In this document: positions 17,417 to 26,235 of the stretch, piece after piece
Position numbering within the stretch: position 1 is the stretch's first letter
Layout: each line of letters begins with the position of its first letter
NCBI GenBank assembly: GCA_016710095.1
Contig: JADJLL010000010.1
Location: forward strand, 1 to 64,000
DNA from: Candidatus Eiseniibacteriota bacterium
Lineage (GTDB): Bacteria; Eisenbacteria; RBG-16-71-46
Direction of reading: 5' to 3'
Length of the DNA: 64,000 bases
Made by a program: the position numbers and the translations under genes
Notes under the pieces: generated by a model
What the model was told of the DNA's origin: nothing
What the model saw: the letters and a program-made list of their open reading frames with translations, nothing else
Databases searched by the model: none

Positions 17417-17645
17417 CCTCGCGACGCGCTCGCGCGTCGCCGTGCGTGCGGTCGCCGCGCCGCGCTTGCAGGCGCACGCCTTAGCGGCCCTTCGGCGCCT
17501 CGAAATCACCACGCGCCGCGGCACGGGGGATGCCTGCCCGAAGGTGGTACTCGAACTCAGGTCCGACCCGGGAGGGATCGGCCCGTTCGTTGGGGGAGCG
17601 AGACCGACCTCCGAGTGGGCGGAACACGCGCCACGGGAGGCAGCG

Positions 17646-18248
17646 ATGCGCGAACTCAGAATCCACGGGCGTGGCGGGCAGGGAGCGGTCATCGCTTCCA
17701 AGCTCCTGGCCACGGCCCTGTTTCTCGAAGGGAAGTCGGTTCAATCGTTCCCGGCCTTCGGCGTCGAACGCCGGGGCGCACCGGTGACGGCGTTCCTGCG
17801 CACCAGCGACGGGCCCATCCTGCTCCGGTGCGAGATCACGAAGCCCGACGGGCTGATCGTGCTGGACCCGACGCTGATCGCGGCCGTCGACGTGGCGGCC
17901 GGGCTCAAGGACGGCGGCAGCATCCTCGTGAACGCCGAGGGCGGGCCGGAGACGTTCCCGAAGCTCGCCGACCGCTTCCGCGTGGGTACGGTCGACGCGA
18001 GCGCGGTCGCACGTGAGTTCGGGCTGGGCTCCAAGAACCAGCCGATCGTGAACACGGCCATCCTCGGCGCGTTCGCCGCGTTCTCCGGCATCGTGTCGCT
18101 CGACTCGGTCTGCAAGGCGATCGAGAGCGAAGTGCCGTACAAGACCGCCGACAACGTTTCGGCCGCACGCGCCGCCGCGAAGGTGCTGCGCATCTCCGAG
18201 GCTCCGGCGCTGGCCGGCGCCGCCACGCGGGAGGTGTCCCGTGGCTGA
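17646..18248 (+). CDS. 2-oxoacid:acceptor oxidoreductase, gamma subunit
   Basis: 200-residue gamma subunit of a pyruvate- or 2-ketoisovalerate-type ferredoxin oxidoreductase. The N-terminal RIHGRGGQGAVIASKLLA is the family signature, followed by FPAFGVERRGAPVTAFLR. ATG at 17646 is preceded by GGGAGGCAGC, and longer upstream readings lack family similarity. The last eight bases overlap the next gene (GTG at 18241), which shows an operon of gamma, delta-fusion, alpha and beta. Cytoplasmic; converts a 2-oxoacid plus CoA to acyl-CoA, CO2 and reduced ferredoxin, or the reverse. Confidence 0.93.
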   Translation: MRELRIHGRGGQGAVIASKLLATALFLEGKSVQSFPAFGVERRGAPVTAFLRTSDGPILLRCEITKPDGLIVLDPTLIAAVDVAAGLKDGGSILVNAEGGPETFPKLADRFRVGTVDASAVAREFGLGSKNQPIVNTAILGAFAAFSGIVSLDSVCKAIESEVPYKTADNVSAARAAAKVLRISEAPALAGAATREVSRG

Positions 18249-20070
18249 GTCCAAAGCCATTCTCGACATCGCGCACGGCGTGCCGCCGGTGTCCGTGAGC
18301 CAGACCTCCACGCGCGTCAACAAGACGGGCTCGTGGAAGTACATCCGCCCGCTGTATCGCGACCGCGTCGCGCCCTGCAACCAGGGTTGCCCCGTCGGAA
18401 TCGACATCGAGGGCTACATGAACCTGCTGCGCGAGGGGCGCGTCGACGAAGCGCGCGACCTCGTGCTGCGCGAGAACCCGATGCCCGCCACGACGGGCCG
18501 CGTCTGCTACCACCCGTGCGAGTCGTCGTGCAATCGCGCGTCGTTCGACCAGCCGGTCGCGATCCACTCGGTCGAGCGCATGCTCGGCGACATGGCGCTC
18601 GGCAAGCCGGCCGCACCCGCGCTCGAGAAGCGTGCGGAGAGCGTCGGCGTGATCGGCTCCGGCCCCGCCGGGCTCGCGTGCGCGTATCACCTCGCGCGGC
18701 TCGGCTACTCGGTCACCGTGTACGAGGCCGAGAGCGAACCGGGCGGCGTGCTGCGCTGGGGCATTCCCGAGTACCGCCTGCCCAAGGCGATCCTCGCGTC
18801 CGAGATCGGCCGCATCCGCGACCTCGGCGTGACGTTCCGCACGAATACGCACGTCGGCCGCGACGTGACGCTCGCCGAACGCGGCATGCACGACGCGGTG
18901 TTCGCCGCGACGGGCGTGCACCAGTCGCGCGAGCTGGGCATTCCGGGCGAGTCGCTCACCGGTGTGTGGCGCGGGCTCGACCTGCTGCGCGCGGTGAACG
19001 CGGGCGAGCGCCCGCAGCTCGGCAAGCGCGTCGTCGTGATCGGCGGCGGCAACACCGCGATGGACTGCGCGCGCACCGCGCTGCGCCTGGGCGCCGAAGT
19101 CACGGTGCTCTACCGGCGCTCGCGGAACGAGATGCCCGCGAACCACGAAGAGGTCGAAGCGGCGCTGCACGAAGGCGCGCGCTTCAGCTTCCTCACGATG
19201 CCGGTCGAGGTGACCGGCGATCCGCGTGAAGCCGACATCGATCCGCTGCGCGCGATCGAGGACACGTTCGGCCAGTTCGACCGCTCGTCCGAAGACCCGC
19301 GCGTGAGCGCGGTGCTGTGCGCGCGCATGGAGCTGGGCGAGCCCGACGCGTCGGGGCGCCGCGCCCCGCGCCGGGTCGAGCACAGCGAGTTCCGCATCGC
19401 GTGCGACACGATCGTGACCGCGCTCGGCGAAGAGGCGGACACGGACTACCTGCCCGCCGAGCTGCACGGCGGCGCGATCCGCGTGACCGCGCTCGGTGAG
19501 ACGAGCCGGACCGCGCTGTTCGCGGGCGGCGACCTGCTCGAGGAGCCGCACACGGTCGCGTTCGCGCTCGGCTCGGGCAAGCGCGCCGCGATCGGCATCG
19601 ACCACTACCTGCGCATGAAGGCGGGCGAGGCCGGCGCCGACGTCGAGCTGGGCGAACTCAAGCTCGGGCCCGACGGCAACCTGTCCATGACGCGCTGGCG
19701 CGCCGACGATCCGGTCGCGCGCGTGAACCCGGTGAACGAAGTCGTGCGCGTCACCGATCTCAACCTGTCGCAGTTCGGGCACGCCCGCCGCGCCGAGGAC
19801 GTGCTGCGTCCGGCGTGGGAGACGCGCCACGACTTCCTCGAAGCGAACCTCGGGCTGCCGCGCGAGGACGCGATGGCCGAAGCGCGCCGCTGCTTCAACT
19901 GCGCGGTCTGCAACGGCTGCGAGGTGTGCCTGATCTTCTGCCCCGACGTGTCGATCTCGCGCCGCGACGACGGCAAGTTCGACATCGCCTACGACTACTG
20001 CAAGGGCTGCGGCCTCTGTGCCGCGGAGTGCCCGCGCGGAGCCATCACCATGACGCGGGAGGGACTGTGA
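18241..20070 (+). CDS. GltD-like FAD/NAD(P) oxidoreductase fused to 2x[4Fe-4S] ferredoxin (delta subunit)
   Basis: 609-residue electron-transfer protein. The N-terminal cysteine module (CNQGCPVGIDI, CYHPCESSCNR) matches the Fe-S domain of glutamate synthase small-subunit-like proteins. Then come the FAD site GVIGSGPAGLACAYHLARLG and the NAD(P) site VVVIGGGNTAMDCARTALR. The C-terminus is an 8-Fe ferredoxin: CFNCAVCNGCEVC...C and CKGCGLCAAECP. It occupies the delta-subunit place between gamma and alpha, overlapping them by 8 and 4 bases. It most likely links the oxidoreductase to NAD(P)H, so the complex could run on pyridine nucleotides, perhaps by bifurcation. The direction of flow is inference. 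Confidence 0.9.
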   Translation: MAESKAILDIAHGVPPVSVSQTSTRVNKTGSWKYIRPLYRDRVAPCNQGCPVGIDIEGYMNLLREGRVDEARDLVLRENPMPATTGRVCYHPCESSCNRASFDQPVAIHSVERMLGDMALGKPAAPALEKRAESVGVIGSGPAGLACAYHLARLGYSVTVYEAESEPGGVLRWGIPEYRLPKAILASEIGRIRDLGVTFRTNTHVGRDVTLAERGMHDAVFAATGVHQSRELGIPGESLTGVWRGLDLLRAVNAGERPQLGKRVVVIGGGNTAMDCARTALRLGAEVTVLYRRSRNEMPANHEEVEAALHEGARFSFLTMPVEVTGDPREADIDPLRAIEDTFGQFDRSSEDPRVSAVLCARMELGEPDASGRRAPRRVEHSEFRIACDTIVTALGEEADTDYLPAELHGGAIRVTALGETSRTALFAGGDLLEEPHTVAFALGSGKRAAIGIDHYLRMKAGEAGADVELGELKLGPDGNLSMTRWRADDPVARVNPVNEVVRVTDLNLSQFGHARRAEDVLRPAWETRHDFLEANLGLPREDAMAEARRCFNCAVCNGCEVCLIFCPDVSISRRDDGKFDIAYDYCKGCGLCAAECPRGAITMTREGL

Positions 20071-21233
20071 AGAAAGTCATCGTGGGCAACCACGCCGTGT
20101 CCTGGGGCGTGGCGCTGGCGCGGACGGAAGTCATCGCCGCGTACCCGATCACGCCGCAGACGCAGATCGTCGAGGAGCTGGCCGAGATGTGCGACGACGG
20201 CCGCCTCGCCGCGCGATTCGTGAAGGTCGAGTCCGAGCACTCGGCCATGGCCGCGTGCATCGGCGCCTCGGCGACCGGCGTGCGCGCCTTCACCGCCACG
20301 AGCTCGCAGGGCCTGCTGCTCATGCACGAGCTGCTGCACTGGGCCGGGCTCGGGCGGCTGCCGATCGTCATGGCCGACGTCAATCGCGCCGTGGCGCCGG
20401 GCTGGAACATCTGGACCGACCAGAACGACACGCTCGCCCAGCGCGACACCGGCTGGGTGCAGCTGTACTGCGAGAACAACCAGGAAGTGCTCGACACGAC
20501 GATCCAGGCGTTCGCGCTCGCCGAGAAGCTGAGCCTGCCCGTCATGATCGTGCTCGACGCGTTCTTCCTCTCGCACACGTCGGAGCCGGTGGACATCCCG
20601 TCGCCCGCCGACGTCGACGCGTTCCTGCCTCCGCGCAACGCGGCGCTCAAGCTCGACACGAGCGATCCGCACGCGTTCGGCGCGCTCACCACGCCGGCCG
20701 TGTACATGGAGATGCGCAAGCGCCAGCAGGAGGCGTTCGACCAGGTGCCGGAGGCCTACCGGTTGATCGACGCCGACTGGGACCGCCGCTTCGGGCGCTC
20801 GTGGGGCGCGATCGAGTCGTACCGCACGGAGGACGCCGACACGGTGCTCGTGACCTCGGGCACGATCACGTCCACGTCGCGCTACGTGATCAACGAACGG
20901 CGCGAGCGCGGCGAGAAGGTCGGGCTCGTGAAGATCAAGATGTTCCGCCCGTTCCCGACCGAGCCGCTGCGCCGCGCGCTCGCGGGGATCCCGAAGGTGG
21001 CCGTGCTCGACCGCAACATCTCGCCGGGCCACGGCGGCATCTTCGCCGAGGAACTCCGCTCGGCGCTCTACGACCTGCCTTCCTCGCGCCGTCCGCGCGT
21101 GGACGGCTACATCCTGGGGCTGGGTGGACGCGACGTGACGCCGGACGTGATCGGCGAGTGCCTCGACGCCACGCGCGGCAACCAGAGCTCGTCGTCCTCG
21201 CGCGAGGACCTTTGGGTGGGGGTGAAGCCATGA
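20067..21233 (+). CDS. 2-oxoacid:acceptor oxidoreductase, alpha subunit
   Basis: 388-residue alpha subunit. The diagnostic YPITPQTQIVEELAEM is followed by VESEHSAMAACIGASATGVR and FTATSSQGLLLMHE, as in pyruvate and 2-ketoisovalerate ferredoxin oxidoreductases. The domain III stretch (DTVLVTSGTITSTSRYVI) and the C-terminal LDRNISPGHGG are typical. The GTG start overlaps the preceding stop (GTGA), and the stop overlaps the beta start (ATGA). Substrate choice between pyruvate and branched-chain 2-oxoacids cannot be settled by eye. A tail of five serines (SSSSS) near the end is unusual but short. Confidence 0.93.
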   Translation: MKKVIVGNHAVSWGVALARTEVIAAYPITPQTQIVEELAEMCDDGRLAARFVKVESEHSAMAACIGASATGVRAFTATSSQGLLLMHELLHWAGLGRLPIVMADVNRAVAPGWNIWTDQNDTLAQRDTGWVQLYCENNQEVLDTTIQAFALAEKLSLPVMIVLDAFFLSHTSEPVDIPSPADVDAFLPPRNAALKLDTSDPHAFGALTTPAVYMEMRKRQQEAFDQVPEAYRLIDADWDRRFGRSWGAIESYRTEDADTVLVTSGTITSTSRYVINERRERGEKVGLVKIKMFRPFPTEPLRRALAGIPKVAVLDRNISPGHGGIFAEELRSALYDLPSSRRPRVDGYILGLGGRDVTPDVIGECLDATRGNQSSSSSREDLWVGVKP

Positions 21234-22123
21234 CGCAGATTCCGCTCAAGGAGATCATGCCGCACGAGGAGTTCCTCGAGTCGGGCCACCTCGCGTGTCC
21301 CGGCTGCGGCGCGTCGTTGTCGATGCGCATGGTGCTCAAGGCGCTCGGCGAGAAGACCGTCGTCGCGCTGCCGGCGTGCTGCTGGAGCATCATCGCCGGG
21401 CCGTATCCGCAGTCGTCGCTCAAGCTGCCGCTGTACCACAGCGCGTTCGAGACGGGCGCGTCGGTGGCGTCGGGCATCAAGGCCGCGCTGCTCGCGCGCG
21501 GCGACACCGAGACCACGGTCGTCGCGTGGGCCGGTGACGGCGGCACGTTCGACATCGGCCTGCAGGCGCTCTCGGGCGCGGCCGAGCGCAACGAGGACAT
21601 CCTGTACGTCTGCTACGACAACGAGGCGTACATGAACACGGGCATCCAGCGTTCGAGCGCGACGCCGCTCGGCGCGTGGACGACCACCACGCCCGGCGCG
21701 CACCCGGAAGCGCGTCCGAAGAAGGACATCCTCGCGATCCTCGCGGCGCACCGCATTCCGTACGCGGCGAGCGCCACGCCGGCATATCCCGAAGACCTGC
21801 TCGCCAAGGTGCGCAAGGCGAAGGCCACGAAGGGCACGCGCTTCCTGCACCTGCTCGCGCCGTGTCCTCCGGGCTGGAAGACGGCGGACGACGAGACGAT
21901 CGAGCTCGCGCGCATGGCGGTTCGGGCGCGCATCTTCCCGCTGCTCGAGATCGAGAACGGCGAGACGTGGCGGATCACGGTGGACAGCCCGGGCGACCCG
22001 ATCGGGCCGTACCTCGCGAAGCAGGGGCGCTTCCGCCACCTGAAGAACGAGGACATCGGGGCGATCCAGGCACAGGTGGACTCGCGCTGGAAGGCGCTTC
22101 AGCGCCGGGTGGCCGGGAGCTGA
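21230..22123 (+). CDS. 2-oxoacid:acceptor oxidoreductase, beta (TPP-binding) subunit
   Basis: 297-residue beta subunit. CPGCGASLSMRMVLKAL and the later CCWS supply ligands for the proximal [4Fe-4S] cluster. TPP and Mg are bound by WAGDGGTFDIG...DNEAYMNTG. The TTTTPGAHPE loop and PCPPGW are family features. The ATG overlaps the alpha stop by four bases. The length matches PorB. A strong terminator follows 25 bases after the stop, ending the four-gene operon. Confidence 0.93.
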   Translation: MTQIPLKEIMPHEEFLESGHLACPGCGASLSMRMVLKALGEKTVVALPACCWSIIAGPYPQSSLKLPLYHSAFETGASVASGIKAALLARGDTETTVVAWAGDGGTFDIGLQALSGAAERNEDILYVCYDNEAYMNTGIQRSSATPLGAWTTTTPGAHPEARPKKDILAILAAHRIPYAASATPAYPEDLLAKVRKAKATKGTRFLHLLAPCPPGWKTADDETIELARMAVRARIFPLLEIENGETWRITVDSPGDPIGPYLAKQGRFRHLKNEDIGAIQAQVDSRWKALQRRVAGS

Positions 22124-22147
22124 CGGCTTTCTGGCCCACAGTGCGAA

Positions 22148-22183
22148 GGCGCGCCGCGACCGTTCGCGGCGCGCCACTTTTTT
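22148..22183 (+). terminator. Rho-independent terminator after the gamma-delta-alpha-beta operon
   Basis: Perfect 12-bp stem GGCGCGCCGCGA/TCGCGGCGCGCC with a CCGT loop, followed by AC and six T residues. Strong intrinsic terminator on the plus strand. Confidence 0.9.
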
Positions 22184-22215
22184 CGACTGGCGGGAGCCTC
22201 GGCCTCCGGCCGAGA

Positions 22216-22602
22216 TCAGTATTTCTCGTAGCTCTTCTCTTCGAGGATCTCGGACCCGAGCACGACGTTCAGCTCGCGCTTGATCGCGGCGCGGCGGTCG
22301 TTGGTCACGTAGACCGAGCGCGCGAGCTCGACGAACTCGGCGTCGAACGCCTTCGCCGACTCCTTCACGCGGATGCGGTCCTCGATGTCCCAGAGCGCCT
22401 CGTTCACACCCTTGAGCTGCGCGACCAGCGCGCTCACGTCGCGCGCCGACAGCGGCGAGGCGCCCCACGTCTCGCGCAGCAGCGTCAGCTCGCGCTGCAC
22501 GTTCGCGAGTTTCGCCGGATCGCTCATGCGCTCGGACTTGATCTCGAGGATCGTGACCTTGTCGAGGAACTCGCCGGGCGAGGTCTGAACGAGCAGCAGC
22601 AT
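22216..22602 (-). CDS. DUF6165 family protein
   Basis: 128-residue soluble protein, largely helical, starting MLLLVQTSPGEFLDKVTILE and ending EILEEKSYEKY. The opening and the pattern of conserved Asp/Arg (EALWDIEDRIRVKES, VYVTNDRRAAIKRELN) match the small DUF6165 family, whose role is unknown. It is often seen with carbohydrate or glycosylation genes, but none is adjacent here. ATG at 22602 has a GGAGAG about 14 bases upstream. It is convergent with the oxidoreductase operon and divergent from trpB2. Confidence 0.75.
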   Translation of the reverse strand: MLLLVQTSPGEFLDKVTILEIKSERMSDPAKLANVQRELTLLRETWGASPLSARDVSALVAQLKGVNEALWDIEDRIRVKESAKAFDAEFVELARSVYVTNDRRAAIKRELNVVLGSEILEEKSYEKY

Positions 22603-22815
22603 GACGGCGGACTCTCCGTGGGCTTCGGGACGTGGTCGGGAAAGAAACGGCGGGCAGCATAGCGGTCGTGCAGCCTGCACGGCTACTGAACGCCAGGACG
22701 CGCCCGGCGCTCCCGGCCGGCGAGTTTGCGTGACAGGGCCGCGGCGGCGGTGGTTACACTTTTCCTTCCACGTCCGTCGCATCGCCGCACACCCTCGATC
22801 CGGAGCCGCACCGTC

Positions 22816-24186
22816 ATGCGCGAGCGTCACAAGTTCTTCCTCGACGAAAGCCGCCTGCCGACCGCCTGGTACAACATCAACGCGGACCTGCCCGTGCCGC
22901 CGAGCCCCGTGCTGCACCCGGGCACGCTCGAGCCGGTGACGCCCGAGTTCCTGTCGGTGCTGTTCCCGATGAGCATCCTCGCGCAGGAGATGAGCCCCGA
23001 GCGCTGGATCGAGATCCCCGAGCCGGTGCAGGAGATCTACCGCGTGTGGCGCCCGACGCCGCTCGTGCGCGCGCTGCGGCTCGAGAAGGCGCTCGACACG
23101 CCCGCCCACCTCTACTTCAAGAACGAGTCGGTCAGTCCCGTCGGCTCGCACAAGCTCAACACCGCGGTGGCGCAGGCCTTCTTCAACAAGGAAGCCGGCA
23201 CGAAGGCGCTGACCACCGAGACCGGCGCGGGCCAGTGGGGTTCGGCGCTGTCCATGGCGACGCACTTCTTCGGCATCGATCTCGAGATCTACATGGTCAA
23301 GGTGTCGTACGGCCAGAAGCCGTACCGCCGGATCATCATGGAGAACTTCGGCGCGCAGGTGTTCGCGAGCCCGACCGATCGCACGCACTACGGGCGCAGC
23401 GTGCTCGCCTCGACGCCGGACTCGCCGGGCTCGCTCGGCATCGCGATCTCGGAAGCCGTCGAGGTCGCGGCGTCGAGCAACGGCGCGAAGAAGTACTCGC
23501 TCGGGTCCGTGCTCGGGCACGTGCTGATGCACCAGACGATCATCGGTCTCGAGTCGATCGAGCAGTTCGCGATGGCGGAGGAATACCCGGACGTCGTGAT
23601 CGGCTGCGCGGGCGGCGGCTCGAACTTCGCCGGCTTCGTGTACCCGTTCCTCCACCGCAAGTTCGCGAACGCCCAGCCCGTGCGCGTGATCGCGGCCGAG
23701 CCCGCGTCGTGCCCGACGCTCACGCGCGGCGAGTACACGTTCGACTACGGCGACACCGCGGCGATGGCGCCGGTGATGAAGATGCACACGCTCGGGCACA
23801 CGTTCGTGCCGCCCGGCATCCACGCCGGCGGCCTGCGCTACCACGGCATGTCGCCGAGCGTGAGCGCGCTCGTGGACCACGGCGACATCGAGGCGCGCGC
23901 CGTGCAGCAGCTCGCGACGTTCGAGGCGGCGACGCTGTTCTCGCGCACCGAGGCGATCGTGCCCGCGCCCGAGTCCGCGCACGCCATTCGCGTGGCGATC
24001 GACGAGGCGCTCGAGTGCAAGCGCACGGGCGAGAAGAAGGTGATCGCGTTCAACCTGTCGGGCCACGGTCACTTCGACCTCACGGCGTACGACGCGTACC
24101 GCCGCGGCGAACTGCGCGACCACGACTACCCGCGGGAGGCCGTGGACGAAGCCATGGCGCACCTGCCGAAGGTGAAGCTGGGCTGA
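22816..24186 (+). CDS. trpB: tryptophan synthase beta-like protein (TrpB2 type)
   Basis: 456-residue pyridoxal-phosphate enzyme. The PLP lysine is in VGSHKLNTA (about residue 113), the phosphate-binding loop is CAGGGSNFAG, and ETGAGQWGSAL is also conserved. Its length (about 450 rather than 400), the N-terminal extension RHKFFLDESRLPTAWYN and the GQKPYRRIIME segment mark the TrpB2 subgroup, which condenses indole with serine and often works without TrpA. No trpA or other trp gene is nearby. ATG at 22816 is chosen because family similarity begins with RHKFFL. Indole salvage beside an aromatic amino acid degrading operon is a plausible but unproven role. Confidence 0.9.
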   Translation: MRERHKFFLDESRLPTAWYNINADLPVPPSPVLHPGTLEPVTPEFLSVLFPMSILAQEMSPERWIEIPEPVQEIYRVWRPTPLVRALRLEKALDTPAHLYFKNESVSPVGSHKLNTAVAQAFFNKEAGTKALTTETGAGQWGSALSMATHFFGIDLEIYMVKVSYGQKPYRRIIMENFGAQVFASPTDRTHYGRSVLASTPDSPGSLGIAISEAVEVAASSNGAKKYSLGSVLGHVLMHQTIIGLESIEQFAMAEEYPDVVIGCAGGGSNFAGFVYPFLHRKFANAQPVRVIAAEPASCPTLTRGEYTFDYGDTAAMAPVMKMHTLGHTFVPPGIHAGGLRYHGMSPSVSALVDHGDIEARAVQQLATFEAATLFSRTEAIVPAPESAHAIRVAIDEALECKRTGEKKVIAFNLSGHGHFDLTAYDAYRRGELRDHDYPREAVDEAMAHLPKVKLG

Positions 24187-24239
24187 CGGCGCCCTCCGGG
24201 GGCCCTTCCTTGCCCCGGAGCGGGACCGTGGGCGAGACT

Positions 24240-24270
24240 GCGGCCGGACGCCCGTCCGGCCGCGCCTCTT
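24240..24270 (+). terminator. terminator after trpB2
   Basis: 11-bp perfect inverted repeat GCGGCCGGACG/CGTCCGGCCGC (24240-24263) followed by GCCTCTTTC. Lies 54 bases after the trpB2 stop and before yebC. Confidence 0.7.
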
Positions 24271-24339
24271 TCGGCGGCGCCCGGCCGACCCGGCCAGCCC
24301 TTTGCACACACCCCATCCCCAAAATCTCCAGGACCGCTC

Positions 24340-25062
24340 ATGGGACGCATTTTCGAAACACGCAAAGCCACGATGTTCGCGCGCTGGGACAAGATGTCGA
24401 AGGCGTTCTCGCGCATCGGCAAGGAAGTCACGATCGCGGTGAAGAAGGGCGGGCCCGACCCGGCCAACAATCCCGCGCTGCGCCGCGTGATGCAGAACGC
24501 GCGCGCCGTGAACATGCCCAAGGACAAGATCGAGGCCGCGATCAAGAAGGCGTCCGGTCAGGGCGCGGCGGACTACGAGGAAATCCTCTACGAAGGCTAC
24601 GGCCCGCACGGCATCGCCGTGATCGTCGAATGCGCGACCGACAACTCGACGCGCACCGTGGCCAACGTGCGCGCGGCGTTCGTGCACAACGGCGGCAACA
24701 TGGCGACGACCGGCAGCGTGTCGTTCCAGTTCAAGCGCATGGGCGTCTTCCGCCTGAAGCCCGAAGGGCTCGACGCCGAGTCGCTCGAACTCGAACTGAT
24801 CGACCACGGCCTCGAGGAGATGGGCGAGGGTGTCGGCGAAAAGGGTGACGCCCAGCTGATCGTGCGCTGCGCGTTCACCGAGTTCGGCAACCTGCAGAAG
24901 GCGCTCGAAGACCGGAAGATCACGCCGATCTCGGCCGAGCACGAGTACATCCCGCAGACGATTGCCCAGCTGCCGGAAGACCAGGCGACCTCCGTGCTCA
25001 AGATGATCGACAAGCTCGAGCAGGACGACGACGTCCAGAAGGTGTTCCACAACCTGGGTTGA
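24340..25062 (+). CDS. yebC: YebC/PmpR family protein
   Basis: 240-residue YebC/TACO1-type protein, known as a DNA-binding regulator or a translation factor that eases ribosome stalling. It starts MGRIFETRKATMFARWDKM, the N-terminal variant seen in the YeeN-like branch rather than MAGHSKWANI. Conserved segments PDPANNPALRRVMQNAR, MPKDKIEAAIKKASG, EGYGPHGIAVIVE and NGGNMATTGSVSFQF cover domains I-III. The length is typical. ATG is preceded by CAGGA. It is a single-gene unit ended by a shared terminator with fabH. Confidence 0.95.
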   Translation: MGRIFETRKATMFARWDKMSKAFSRIGKEVTIAVKKGGPDPANNPALRRVMQNARAVNMPKDKIEAAIKKASGQGAADYEEILYEGYGPHGIAVIVECATDNSTRTVANVRAAFVHNGGNMATTGSVSFQFKRMGVFRLKPEGLDAESLELELIDHGLEEMGEGVGEKGDAQLIVRCAFTEFGNLQKALEDRKITPISAEHEYIPQTIAQLPEDQATSVLKMIDKLEQDDDVQKVFHNLG

Positions 25063-25082
25063 TCGCCGGAACGCCGGGACAC

Positions 25083-25126
25083 GAAGAAGCCGCCGCGGGC
25101 ACGTCGCTCGCGGCGGCTTCTTCTTT
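25083..25126. terminator. bidirectional terminator between yebC and fabH
   Basis: Perfect 15-bp stem GAAGAAGCCGCCGCG/CGCGGCGGCTTCTTC followed by TTT on the plus strand, with AA-rich flanks giving T residues on the other strand. Placed between convergent yebC and fabH. Confidence 0.85.
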
Positions 25127-25151
25127 CGTGGCGGTCCGGGTGGTGCGGCCG

Positions 25152-26145
25152 CTACCAGCGCATGGCCGTTCCCGCCCACGCGAAGCCGGCGCCGAACGCC
25201 GCGAGCACGATCAGGTCGCCCTTCTTCACGAGGCCCGCGTCGCGCGCTTCGGTGAGCGCGATCGGGATGCTCGCCGCGGTCGTGTTGCCGTAGCGCTGCA
25301 CGTTCTGGAAGACCTTCTCGGGCGGAACGCCGAGCCGCTGCACGACGGCGTCGCCGATGCGCTGGTTCGCCTGGTGCGGCACGACGAGCGCGACTTCGTC
25401 GAGCGTGTGCCCGGCCTTGGCGAGCACTTCGTGAATCACCTCGGGGAAACGCGTCGTGGCGTTCTTGAACACCTGCCGGCCGTTCATGCGCGGCAGCTGC
25501 CGGCCCTCGTCGAGCATCTGCTGCGTCACACGGCCGGGCACGCGCGAGGACGGCGCTTCGCACCACAGTTCGCGCGCGAACTGCCCCTCGCTGTGCAGCG
25601 ACCACGACAGGATGCCGCTCTCGTCCGTACTCGGCTCGACGACCGCCGCGCCCGCCCCGTCGGCGAACAGCACCGCCATGTCGCGGCCCTCCGTGCGCAG
25701 GTCGAGCCCCGTGCTCTGCACCTCGGCGCCGATCACGAGCACGCACTTGTACTGGCCCATGCGCACGAACGCGTCGGCCACGCTGAGCGAGTACACGAAC
25801 CCGCTGCAGGCGTTGCGCACGTCGAGCGCGCCGACGGTGCCGAGGCCCAGCTGCTGCTGCACGATCACCCCGTTGCCCGGGAACATCCAGTCCGCTGGTC
25901 GTGGTGGCGAAGATCACGAAGTCCACGTCCGCTGGCGTGCGGCCGGCGTCGGCGAGCGCCTTGCGCGCGGCCTCGATGCCGAGATCGGACGAACCCACGT
26001 CGCCTTCGACGAAATGGCGCTCACGGATGCCGGTGCGTTCGACGATCCACGCGTCGGTCGTGTCCATCATCTGTTCGAGGTCGTGATTGGTCACGACGCG
26101 CGGCGGAACGTGGAAGCCGATGCCGGTGATGCGCGAACGAATCAT
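25152..26145 (-). CDS. fabH: beta-ketoacyl-ACP synthase III, frame-disrupted
   Basis: FabH starts fatty-acid synthesis by condensing acetyl-CoA with malonyl-ACP. The N-terminal part from ATG 26145 (preceded by GGAGGAC) reads to FVIFATTTS at about 25890. The rest, from WMFPGNGVIVQQQLG to the stop at 25152, is one base out of frame, and the span is not a multiple of three. All catalytic residues are present in the second part: Cys in VRNACSGFVYSL, His in VVPHQANQRI and Asn in RYGNTTAASIP. The C-terminal GAGFAWAGTAMRW is typical. Because the domain is otherwise intact, a single sequencing indel is more likely than decay. No other fab gene is adjacent. Confidence 0.9.
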
Positions 26146-26235
26146 GCCGTCCTCCGGGTGGAAAGAGTGCGGCAGTGTGGGCGACCCGGGCGGCGGCGGT
26201 CAACGGTGCCTGCGGCGCGGAGGCGCCGGAAGCTC

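Noticed and set aside
22216..26145. 1309-codon minus-strand open frame spanning fabH to DUF6165
   Set aside because: Only its first part (FabH N-terminus) and its last part (DUF6165) are real. The middle lies antisense to yebC and trpB2 and is low-complexity Arg-rich.
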